Assembly: GCF_000739635.1 (NCBI RefSeq)
Contig: NZ_BATQ01000005.1
Location: forward strand, 1-40,122
Reading direction: 5' to 3'
Length of the DNA: 40,122 bases
From: Verrucomicrobium sp. BvORR034
Lineage (GTDB): Bacteria > Verrucomicrobiota > Verrucomicrobiia > Verrucomicrobiales > Verrucomicrobiaceae
Under the pieces are notes generated by a model, which saw nothing but the letters and a program-made list of their open reading frames with translations, was not told the origin of the DNA and searched no databases. The stretch's first letter is position 1. The number at the start of each line of letters is the position of its first letter. Positions 7,486 to 16,064 of this stretch are shown piece by piece. A program made the position numbers and the translations under genes.

Positions 7486-10485
7486 TCAAGCGGACAGCTT
7501 GCGCCGACGGCGCAAGCCCCAGGCCCCCACTGCCAGGATGAGCAGCATGGCGCGACCCGGCTCGGGCACGGCAGCGACCTGCACGTAGAAGCCGCTCGCA
7601 TCCGAGTAGCTGGTCCACTTCTTGTCCGGAGCAAGCGTGGGCATGCTGGAGAGGAGCGGGCTGCCATCGAGTTTGGTGGGATGGGTCACCCCGGAGAGAT
7701 CAATCAGCATCCAGGTGTCGCCGATGTTCCAGGTAAGCGGGTCCATGCCCAGCGCGGCCACTTCCAGACTGCTGCCGGTGAGATCCACGGTGACGGAGGA
7801 GAAGAGTTTGAGCACGTCGTTTTCCCCCAGGGGATTGGAAACGCCACTGCCGTCGTTGCTGAACAGGTCAAACTGAAGGGTGCCACCCAGATTGATGTCC
7901 ACATTGGTGACGCCACCGCTGTTTCCAAGAACCAGATCCTGGGCTCCGCCGGAGTTGACGCCGTGTGAACCGCCGATCATGAGGAAGGTGCCCGCGCCGA
8001 GAGTGATGTTCTGCGAGGTTCCTCCGGTGATGCTGCCAGTGCCACCGAGCTTCGCCCCGCTACCTGCCACGGTGTTCACACTGCCCGTCCCCGTGGCGGA
8101 GCCGGCGGTGTTGTTGGCCAGGAATGTGCCCTTGCTGATGGTCGTGCCGCCGGTGTAGGTGTTGTTGCCCGTAACCGTGAAGGTGCCAGTGCCCTCTTTG
8201 TTCACGGATCCGCCCGTGCCACTGAGCGCGCCGCTATAGGTGGTGGACTCGTTGTTTCCTCCCACACTGAGGGCGACTCCGGCGCTGGCTGTATTGACGA
8301 GAGAGAGGTTTTGGCTGCCTTTCAGACCGCCGATCTGGGCGGCGGCGGTGAATTTGCCGAACGTCAGGCTGCCGCCGTAGCTGTCGTAGTCCACGGTGCT
8401 GCCGCTGAGACCACCCGTGAGGGCGCCAAAGGAGACCGTGCCATCGCCATTCGCGTTGGCGGCACGGCTGATGTTGACCGTTGTCGCGTTGACGATTGAG
8501 GTGATGTAGGTGCCGGCCTGGATGCCAGTGCCCGTCACGGCTTGACCCACCAACAGCTGAGTGGTGTCCAGGCCGGAGATCGAGGACACGGTATTGGCTA
8601 CGGTGGAGCTGTTGTCCACGGAGGCAGCAATGGAGTTCAGTTCCAGCACGCCAGCCTGGATGACTGTGTTGCCGGTATGAGTGCTGTTTCCGCCGAGTTG
8701 GAGGGTGGTGTTGCCCTGCTTCACCAGTTTCACCTGACCAGTGATCTGGCCCGTGAAGAAGCCACTGGATGACTGGTTAACCGTGAAGGTTGCAGCTGTG
8801 GCACTGGTTACCGAGCCCGGAGTGGCCGTGCTCTGCTCAAGGCGCGAGACCGTCTGGTCAAAGCCATTGAGATCCAAGATGCTGGCGCTGGCGTTGTAAG
8901 CCACTCCCATTTGCAGGACGGCAGCGGTGGGCAACACGTTGGCTGCCATCATGCGCATTGTGCCACCGCCCCCTACAATGGTCCGGCCCCAGACGTTGCC
9001 GCCGACACCCAGCGTGACGAGACCGCTTTGGTCGAAGTAGAAGGTGCCGCCGGCGGCAAGGTTCACCGCATTGTCGGTGATGTTCACGGTGCTGCCGCCG
9101 GGATTGAGGACCAGCTGTCGATTGGTGCCATCGGAGGAGACAATACCGCCTTTGATATTGAGCACATTGCCAGCCCCACTGCCGCCGATGCGAAGCCCGT
9201 TGATCAGCCGGATCTGTCCCAGCAAGGTGTTCTTGCCGGTTCCGTTCATCAGACTGGAGTGGGAAGTGCCATTGGGATCATCTCCAATGAAGGAAATCAC
9301 TTCGGAGAGGGTCACGCCGCCAGTGACCTGAAGCCGACCGCGGTTCGCGGTGTACACGATGGTGCCCGCGCCGGGATTCGTGTTGGTGTCCCATGCGCCC
9401 AGGGCATCATTGTGGGAGACCACGACGGTGCCAGACTGGATGTAAGTGGTGCCCGTGTAGGTGCTGCCGCCCGACAGGGTGACCGTGCCCGCGTTCGCGG
9501 TGTTGTGGGCGATGGTGACACTGGAGGCTCCCAAGGCGTTGTCGGCGATGCCGCCACTGAGGGTCAGGTTCCGCGTGGCATCAGGCACGGTCAGGACCAG
9601 CTCACGTGAAGCTCCGACCGTGACTTTCCCAGAGACGGTCAGCGTTCCGGCTCCGGCATTGAGGATGCCGTTCACGGTGAAATCTCCTGCGAGCGCGCCA
9701 CTGGCTCCTGTGTAACGCAGGGTGTTGAACGAGGCTCCAGCGCCCAGAGTGCCCACGCCGCTCACTTCATAGTTCAGGGCCCCGGTGGTATCGACTGCGT
9801 CTGCAGCGACTACCGTGGTGCCGGTGTATCCGGCGATCTGGTTGCTGCCATTGCGAAGGGCATATCGGGTATTGGCACCCGTTCCATAGGTGATCCAGGG
9901 CCCCAGGATGCCGGTGCTGTCATTGGTGGGAAAGCCGCCCGCCACCGCGACGGTGCCAGCACCCTGAACACTCAGCGTGGCTCCCAGGCCACGGGTGAAG
10001 GTGCTGCCATTGATTGTCAGAAGCCGGCTGGTCCCCACATTCCACACCTGGCCGCTGTAGGCTCGTAACGCCAGGTTCGAAGAAATCGTCAGATCTTGGG
10101 CGGGACCAGCGCTCAGATCGATGCCGTTTGACGCCAGCGTAAGCGTGTTCGCGCCGGTGATCGCCACAGCCGAGGCCACGCCGTCGAGCTTGATACCCAG
10201 CCACGAAAGGTCAGCGCCCAAGGCATTGGAGGTGGCACTGCCTGCGACCCACGCGGCAATGTCGTTCCCCCCCGGAATTGCTCCGCTCCAGCTGGCCGGG
10301 TCATTGAGGGCGTTGGACGAGCTCGTCTTGTTGCGGGTTGCTCCCCATGCGGGAATGAACCCTGTCGCCACAAGCAACGCGACCAATCCCGGTCGCAAGA
10401 GCGGCCTGGTCGGAGGGTTGTTCTTGGGTGGGATGGAGGAAACGACGGGGGAAGGCGCGGCGGCGCCGGGTGAGGAAGGAGCCAT
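7486..10485 (-). CDS. PEP-CTERM protein with autotransporter-associated beta-strand repeats
   Basis: A 999-residue Gly/Thr/Ser/Asn-rich extracytoplasmic protein. An unusually long Ser/Pro-rich N-region (residues 1-30) precedes a hydrophobic signal segment (about 32-48, ending AWGA). The body is a repetitive beta-helix-like sequence with autotransporter-associated beta-strand (PATR-type) units, clearest at about 340 (STYTGTTYIQSG), 600 (STHTGNTVIQAG) and 773 (NTYTGGTTISKG). The C-terminus is a PEP-CTERM sorting signal: VPEPGR at 973, a transmembrane stretch (AMLLILAVGAWGL) and RRRRK. By family knowledge such proteins are cut and released or anchored by an exosortase; no exosortase is in this window. 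There is no autotransporter barrel, so the repeat name does not imply type V secretion. Likely a cell-surface or matrix protein. Confidence 0.93.
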   Translation of the reverse strand: MAPSSPGAAAPSPVVSSIPPKNNPPTRPLLRPGLVALLVATGFIPAWGATRNKTSSSNALNDPASWSGAIPGGNDIAAWVAGSATSNALGADLSWLGIKLDGVASAVAITGANTLTLASNGIDLSAGPAQDLTISSNLALRAYSGQVWNVGTSRLLTINGSTFTRGLGATLSVQGAGTVAVAGGFPTNDSTGILGPWITYGTGANTRYALRNGSNQIAGYTGTTVVAADAVDTTGALNYEVSGVGTLGAGASFNTLRYTGASGALAGDFTVNGILNAGAGTLTVSGKVTVGASRELVLTVPDATRNLTLSGGIADNALGASSVTIAHNTANAGTVTLSGGSTYTGTTYIQSGTVVVSHNDALGAWDTNTNPGAGTIVYTANRGRLQVTGGVTLSEVISFIGDDPNGTSHSSLMNGTGKNTLLGQIRLINGLRIGGSGAGNVLNIKGGIVSSDGTNRQLVLNPGGSTVNITDNAVNLAAGGTFYFDQSGLVTLGVGGNVWGRTIVGGGGTMRMMAANVLPTAAVLQMGVAYNASASILDLNGFDQTVSRLEQSTATPGSVTSATAATFTVNQSSSGFFTGQITGQVKLVKQGNTTLQLGGNSTHTGNTVIQAGVLELNSIAASVDNSSTVANTVSSISGLDTTQLLVGQAVTGTGIQAGTYITSIVNATTVNISRAANANGDGTVSFGALTGGLSGSTVDYDSYGGSLTFGKFTAAAQIGGLKGSQNLSLVNTASAGVALSVGGNNESTTYSGALSGTGGSVNKEGTGTFTVTGNNTYTGGTTISKGTFLANNTAGSATGTGSVNTVAGSGAKLGGTGSITGGTSQNITLGAGTFLMIGGSHGVNSGGAQDLVLGNSGGVTNVDINLGGTLQFDLFSNDGSGVSNPLGENDVLKLFSSVTVDLTGSSLEVAALGMDPLTWNIGDTWMLIDLSGVTHPTKLDGSPLLSSMPTLAPDKKWTSYSDASGFYVQVAAVPEPGRAMLLILAVGAWGLRRRRKLSA
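7497..7517. terminator. Perfect 9-bp hairpin at a convergent gene junction
   Basis: gcttgcgcc / ggcgcaagc form a perfect stem with a 3-nt loop (gac), 18 bp after the stop of the GYF-DUF4190 gene and inside the last codons (Arg cluster) of the opposing PEP-CTERM gene. There is no T-tract on either side, so a bidirectional terminator or mRNA 3'-end stabiliser is only inferred. Confidence 0.4.
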
Positions 10486-10613
10486 GCGAGCGTGAGGGGA
10501 TTATTTGCGAGCTCCAGTTTACGGAGTTCCCCCTCATATTCTCGCGAGGAGATGCAATTATTTGCAAGAACCCGACACAAAAGCGCGGGGCCGCTCCTCG
10601 AACTCGTTTTGCC

Positions 10614-11078
10614 TCAAGCTGCTGCCGCAGCGGCAGCCCGCTTGCGGTCCAGGTACATCTTCACAGCCGTCTTCATGCGGCCCAGCACGTAATAAACGGT
10701 CTGGCTGCGCAGGCGCACCAGTTCGGCACCTACAATGCGGGGGACGAAATCGGCGGGCACGGCCATGATTTCCTCTGGCCGCGCCCCGTTGAGGCCCCGG
10801 CAGAGGATGGAGGTCATGGCCTTGGTGAGGGTCTGAACCAAGGGCCCCAGGGTGATGGCGAAGTGCACCTTGTTCTCCTCGTCCACCTTCAAGTACACAC
10901 CCACCGTGTCGGTACACTCCTCGTCCTTGCGGACGTCTTCGAGATCGAAGGTTTCTCCTTCCTTGGGCTCCTGACGCTTGGCACCGTCCGACATCACAAT
11001 GAGGTTCTCCCGCCGCTCCTGTTCAGGGAGGTGCTCGAAGAGTTCAATGATGTCTTGAAGGGCGGGGGGGTAGGACAT
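10614..11078 (-). CDS. SufE-like cysteine desulfurase-associated protein
   Basis: 154 residues from the ATG at 11078 (SYPPALQDIIELFEHL is a typical SufE start; the ORF is open upstream to 11138 through repeat-like sequence that I exclude). The SufE fold pattern is visible: an N-terminal helix, an ENLIVMSDGAK segment, then DEECTDTVGVYL with C55 at the place of the sulfur-accepting Cys, a strand with HFAITLGPLVQTLTKAM, RPEEIMAVP and LRSQTVYYVLGRMKTAV. In SufE the Cys accepts persulfide sulfur from SufS; the canonical GCQS around the Cys is ECTD here, so it is a divergent member. It follows a two-domain rhodanese on the same strand, hinting at a sulfur-relay pair. It ends in a seven-alanine tail encoded by a hairpin-forming GC-rich tract (10621-10637). 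Confidence 0.82.
   Translation of the reverse strand: MSYPPALQDIIELFEHLPEQERRENLIVMSDGAKRQEPKEGETFDLEDVRKDEECTDTVGVYLKVDEENKVHFAITLGPLVQTLTKAMTSILCRGLNGARPEEIMAVPADFVPRIVGAELVRLRSQTVYYVLGRMKTAVKMYLDRKRAAAAAAA
10621..10637. repeat. Hairpin at the 3' end of the SufE-like gene
   Basis: gctgccg / cggcagc with a 3-nt loop, encoding part of the C-terminal poly-alanine tail and ending about 5 bp inside the stop. No T-tract follows on the minus strand. It parallels the hairpin at 7497-7517, which is also embedded in the last codons of a minus-strand gene. Confidence 0.35.
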
Positions 11079-11085
11079 GAAAGGC

Positions 11086-11111
11086 AGTGAAAAGTGGAGA
11101 GTGAAAAGTGG
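11086..11111. repeat. Short tandem intergenic repeat, period 14
   Basis: agtgaaaagtgg occurs at 11086-11097 and again at 11100-11111, followed by degenerate GGAGTG/GGAGTTAG units to about 11134. It fills the gap between the sulfurtransferase and the SufE-like gene. Confidence 0.6.
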
Positions 11112-11218
11112 GGAGTGCTGGGAGTTAGGAGTGAGCATCTCCGCAGGAGAATAAGGCCAGACTGATCGGAGTCGTCGTATGGCTCCAACTCTTAACGACT
11201 GACATCTAACTCTTAGCC

Positions 11219-12085
<867 letters not shown>

Positions 12086-12157
12086 GACGGGAAAATCGTT
12101 CGGCGTGAGCAAAAGGGTACGCCCGCAACATGCGTTTCAGCGGGCAAAAGGCAACCC

Positions 12158-12919
12158 TCAGGGGCGGCCGCTGCTGAGAAACGTCCCCAGCGCCACCGGC
12201 AGCGGAGCCGCCCATTCCTGCCTGCCCTGGCCGTCATCCAGAATGAGCCGGTGGGAGTGCAGCGCCTGGCGGGTGAGGTGCAACTGGGCCTCCAGCTTGG
12301 GCGTCCACCCGGTCTCGATGAACTCCAGGTAGCAATCCTCGGAAGGGCCGTAGATCTTGTCTCCCACTACATAGTGCCCCAGATGGGCGAGATGCACCCG
12401 GAGCTGGTGCATGCGACCGGTATGTGGGGCGCACTCCACCAGGGAGAACTGACCATGGCGGTTCTCATGTCGTTCCAGCACCTGAAAGTGGCTCTCACAC
12501 GGGACTCCCCGCTCATCCACCCGCTGCTTCACCCAGATACGGGAGTCCATGACGTCCCCCTGTCGCAGGATGGGGGCGGTGACGGTCGTTTCCTCCCACT
12601 CAGGCCAGCCCGCCACCACCGCGAGGTAGGTCTTGTCCATCTGCCGGCGCATCATGGCCTTGCCCAGCCGCCGCGCCGCTGGGCCGGTCTTGGCAATCAA
12701 CACCACCCCGCTGGTCTCGCGGTCCAGCCGGTTGATGATGGAGACCTGTCCACCATTGGCCAGCTCATAGGCCAGCAACTCGCGAATCCCGTCCCACAGG
12801 GTCAGTCCCGCATCCGACGGCTTGCTAGGGTGAATCTGGAGCGGGGCCGGCTTGTCCACCACCAGCCAATCCTCGGTTTCATCGAGGATGGTGAAGTTGT
12901 AGTCGGAGCTGGTGGCCAT
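12158..12919 (-). CDS. RluA-family RNA pseudouridine synthase
   Basis: 253 residues. WLVVDKPAPLQIHP (18-31) and the catalytic segment INRLDRETSGVVL, with nucleophilic D66, define the family. HTGRMHQLRVHLAHLGH (166-182) and GDKIYG complete the RluA-type signature. There is no S4 domain N-terminal to the catalytic part, so this is a short RluA/RluC-D-like enzyme that isomerises specific uridines in rRNA or tRNA; the target cannot be read from sequence. It is on the same strand as the sulfurtransferase (72 bp apart, possibly co-transcribed) and divergent from the DUF4132-MoxR operon, sharing a 170-bp upstream region with it. Confidence 0.93.
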   Translation of the reverse strand: MATSSDYNFTILDETEDWLVVDKPAPLQIHPSKPSDAGLTLWDGIRELLAYELANGGQVSIINRLDRETSGVVLIAKTGPAARRLGKAMMRRQMDKTYLAVVAGWPEWEETTVTAPILRQGDVMDSRIWVKQRVDERGVPCESHFQVLERHENRHGQFSLVECAPHTGRMHQLRVHLAHLGHYVVGDKIYGPSEDCYLEFIETGWTPKLEAQLHLTRQALHSHRLILDDGQGRQEWAAPLPVALGTFLSSGRP

Positions 12920-13089
12920 GGGCGGGGGCGGGACATTCTAGCGCCAAGCGGTGGTCTGGAAAGGGCGATCGCCAGGCAAAGCTTCGTGACGAAAATTTGT
13001 GCGACAGAGCATTGCATGATTGCCTGAGTCTGGGAGAAGGCGCAAAACTGGAGGCTCTCCCTCCCAAACAACCCCAACCCTGAGTTTCA

Positions 13090-16023
13090 ATGTCTGACAT
13101 TCTCAAAGCACTGGATGATACGGCCAAGCATTGGCTGCTCTGGAAGAACCCCGCCATCACGCGCTTCATCGAAACGGGTGACGAAAGCCTCCTCAATGGC
13201 CTAAAGCTCAACGATGGGTGGCTCCACACACTTTACGCGGCTGTCCCGGCACCCGGTGATCTGGATGTCCACGGCGTCCGGCTGCTCAGGATGGCGGTGA
13301 TCATGGGATTGAAGAGTCTTCTCAAAGACTGGCTGCACCGCTACGACCGGAGCAGCAACGGCCTGATGTACCTGCACCCCGCGGCGGTGCAACGGCTCCG
13401 CGATGCAGGGATGACCGATGCCGAGATCCGGTTGGTGAGTGAGCATGCCGAGGCTTGGGACCATGTCGCCGATGTGCCGACGCTGGTGGGAGAGTTCTAT
13501 CTTCAGATGGATGAGTCGGAGATCCCCACATTGATCACCCAGTACTCATACGGCACGATTGCTTTTTTGATCTCTCGTCGATTCCCGGACATCCTTTTGA
13601 AACTGCTGCACCAAGGGGTTCAACTCAAGTATAGAAGCTCCAGTCTTGCCACTTACATGCGGGCGAATCCGGAGGTTTTTCATGAATCGACTTACGCGGA
13701 ATTGCTCAAGACGTCTTCCGATGAGGAGAAGGTTTTTCTGGCCGGATTGTTGTTTGACGTGAAACCGGAACTGTATCGGAAAACAGGCTGGGAGGCGGCC
13801 CGTCGCTCGCTGAGCGGATCAGGCAACGCCTACAGTGAGAGGCAAGCGGGTGAGCTGCTGATCAAGACAGAAGAACCGGCAGCTTTCGATCTCGTGCGCA
13901 AGTGGCTGGCGTCGCCTTGCAAGGGATACGGGGTGGACATTCAGCGTGGGCTGCTGCTGGATGAGCTGGCCAAGGCCCATCCAGCAGAACTCTGGGCGGC
14001 CTGCATAGCCTGCACCCAGAGTCCCAATGGTTCGGTCGCTCTCTTGGGATTGAAGAGACTGCGCACGCTTCCCGGCGCTGCAGAAAGCACAGCCGTTGTC
14101 ACCGCGATTCGCGCTCTGCTTGGCAACTCGGAGCCGTCCTCCGTCGTGGCCGCCCTTTCCGAAGCCATCAGTTGGGGAGGTGCGCAGCTCACCGAAGAAA
14201 TCTGGGCCCTTCTTCAACACAAGTCCCGGCCGGTGCGCATGGCTGCGGCGCGGGCCCTGGCGGCTCTGGCCCAGGCTGACACACAACCTCGCGCGGTGAA
14301 GCTGCTGGCCCACAAGAAAACCGATGTGCGACTGGCGGCCGTGGCGGTGCTGGAACAACTCGGCACGCAGGATTCGCTGGCGGCGCTCAAGGGCCATCTC
14401 GAAGTGGAAGAGGGCGACGATGTGCGGGATGCCATACTTCTGGCCCTGGAGCGCGTGGGGGGCGGAGCTACCCTGACGAAAGAGGAGATCGAGGCGCGCA
14501 TCCAGAAGACGCTCGCAAAGATGAAGGAGCCCCCAGTTCCCTGGCTGAAACCTGCGGATCTGCCACTGGCCAAGCAGGACGGGACAAACCTGTCCGATGA
14601 CAAGGTGCTTTACCTGCTCTATCGCCAGTCCCGGTGCAAGGAAATGCGCGCGGACTTGGAGGCCAAGCCGCTGTATGCGGAGCTGGACCGGGGCCGCAAC
14701 GGCGGGAGTGCGGCAAACGCGCTCGCGGCCTATCTGGCCTCCGATCAAAACGCTGACCACCGCTGGGTGTTGACCTGGGCAGCTTTGGTGGGGGATGACC
14801 GGGTGGTCACGCCGCTCTTCAAGGCCGTTCTGGAGTGGGCGGAGAACAGTCGCGGGAAGCTGGCCGAGTACGGGGCCCAGGCGCTGGCGCTGCTGGGCAC
14901 GGATCAGGCACTCATGATGGTGGAGAGCCTGAGTGTCCGCTTCCGGGTGAAGAACAAGAACATCGGCAAGGCTGCGGGCGATGCCTTTGCCGAGGCGGCG
15001 GAAGCACGGGGAGTGAGTGTCGAGGAGTTGGGAGACCTTGTCGTCCCCTGGCTGGGCTTTGAAGCGGGTAAACCCCGGCTTGTAGAGACTGGCAAGACCA
15101 CGGTGGAAGTCAGCATTGACCAGGACTTCAAGCTCAGCTTCCGCGACACCAAGACGGGCAAGCGCTCTGGCAAGCTGCCCACTGGGGCATCCGCGGGAAT
15201 TCAGGCTGAGTTCAAGGAAATGGCGAACACGCTCAAGGAGGCCGCGAAGGCCCAAGTGCTGCGTATTGAGACGCTGCTGGTGCGCCAGTTTCGCTGGCCA
15301 GTCTCGCGCTGGCAGGAGCTGTATCTGCGCAATCCGCTGCTGCGCCCCTTCACCCAGCGTTTGGTGTGGAGCTGGCAGGGAGAGGCGGGGGAGCCGACGC
15401 TCGTGTTCCGCGCCCTGGAGGACGGGACGCTCACGGATGTCAACGAGGACTCCGTGACACTGCCGATGGCTGGCTCCGTGACGATTGTGCATCCGCTGGA
15501 TCTTGAGGAAACAACTCGTACAGCCTGGCTCCAGCATCTGGCGGACTACGACATCGCGCCACCCTTCCCGCAGCTCGACCGCCCGGTGATCCGGGCCAAG
15601 GATGAGGAAAGGGAAATGCGCTTTGGCAAGCACGTCCGCGGGACCGAGCTCAACGCGATGACCTTCCGTGGACGGGCGGAGAAAATTGGCTGGGTGCGGG
15701 GATCGGTGGTGGATGGCGGCGGCGTCACCTCATACCGAAAGACCTTCACCGCCGCAGGGGTGGAGGCGTTTTTGAATGTGGACGGCATGTACATCGGCAT
15801 CGGGATGGATGACACCATCACCCTGGGGAATGTGTACTTTGTCCGCACCGGGACGGTCAAGACGGGCAGCTACACCTATGACGAACCTTCCAAGGAGGAT
15901 GACCCACGTCTGGTGCCCTTTGGCGAAGTTCCCCCCGTGCCCTTCTCGGAGGTGATGGGAGACCTGCGGAAAATCAGCGGGAAAACGGGAGAGGAAATAG
16001 ACAATGAGCAACCCCCTGCTTGA
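13090..16023 (+). CDS. DUF4132 protein with HEAT-like repeats, paralogue 1 (YehI/MolR-like)
   Basis: 977 residues, predicted soluble. A helical N-terminal part leads into HEAT-like repeats, clearest at about 310-470 (SRPVRMAAARALAALAQ at 379; KTDVRLAAVAVLEQLG; VRDAILLALERVG). Residues about 720-900 match DUF4132: VLRIETLLVRQFRWPVSRW, NPLLRPFTQRLVW, then LEDGTLTDVNEDSVTL, IVHPLDL and LADYDIAPPFPQL. I see no WGR domain, which many DUF4132 proteins carry. It opens the six-gene operon, divergent from the pseudouridine synthase gene. In E. coli the DUF4132 protein YehI (once named a MolR homologue) is encoded near yehLMPQ; the function is undetermined. It is likely a scaffold or a substrate/effector partner of the MoxR-VWA module. 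There is no Shine-Dalgarno sequence before the ATG. Confidence 0.9.
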   Translation: MSDILKALDDTAKHWLLWKNPAITRFIETGDESLLNGLKLNDGWLHTLYAAVPAPGDLDVHGVRLLRMAVIMGLKSLLKDWLHRYDRSSNGLMYLHPAAVQRLRDAGMTDAEIRLVSEHAEAWDHVADVPTLVGEFYLQMDESEIPTLITQYSYGTIAFLISRRFPDILLKLLHQGVQLKYRSSSLATYMRANPEVFHESTYAELLKTSSDEEKVFLAGLLFDVKPELYRKTGWEAARRSLSGSGNAYSERQAGELLIKTEEPAAFDLVRKWLASPCKGYGVDIQRGLLLDELAKAHPAELWAACIACTQSPNGSVALLGLKRLRTLPGAAESTAVVTAIRALLGNSEPSSVVAALSEAISWGGAQLTEEIWALLQHKSRPVRMAAARALAALAQADTQPRAVKLLAHKKTDVRLAAVAVLEQLGTQDSLAALKGHLEVEEGDDVRDAILLALERVGGGATLTKEEIEARIQKTLAKMKEPPVPWLKPADLPLAKQDGTNLSDDKVLYLLYRQSRCKEMRADLEAKPLYAELDRGRNGGSAANALAAYLASDQNADHRWVLTWAALVGDDRVVTPLFKAVLEWAENSRGKLAEYGAQALALLGTDQALMMVESLSVRFRVKNKNIGKAAGDAFAEAAEARGVSVEELGDLVVPWLGFEAGKPRLVETGKTTVEVSIDQDFKLSFRDTKTGKRSGKLPTGASAGIQAEFKEMANTLKEAAKAQVLRIETLLVRQFRWPVSRWQELYLRNPLLRPFTQRLVWSWQGEAGEPTLVFRALEDGTLTDVNEDSVTLPMAGSVTIVHPLDLEETTRTAWLQHLADYDIAPPFPQLDRPVIRAKDEEREMRFGKHVRGTELNAMTFRGRAEKIGWVRGSVVDGGGVTSYRKTFTAAGVEAFLNVDGMYIGIGMDDTITLGNVYFVRTGTVKTGSYTYDEPSKEDDPRLVPFGEVPPVPFSEVMGDLRKISGKTGEEIDNEQPPA

Positions 16024-16064
16024 AGTCTGGAGAAACGCGAATCGGCATTCAAGCTATTGTCCCC

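Noticed and set aside
13819-15633. 604-residue open frame on the minus strand
   Set aside because: It is fully antisense to the DUF4132 gene, with His/Arg/Gln-rich non-protein-like composition; a shadow of GC-rich codon use.
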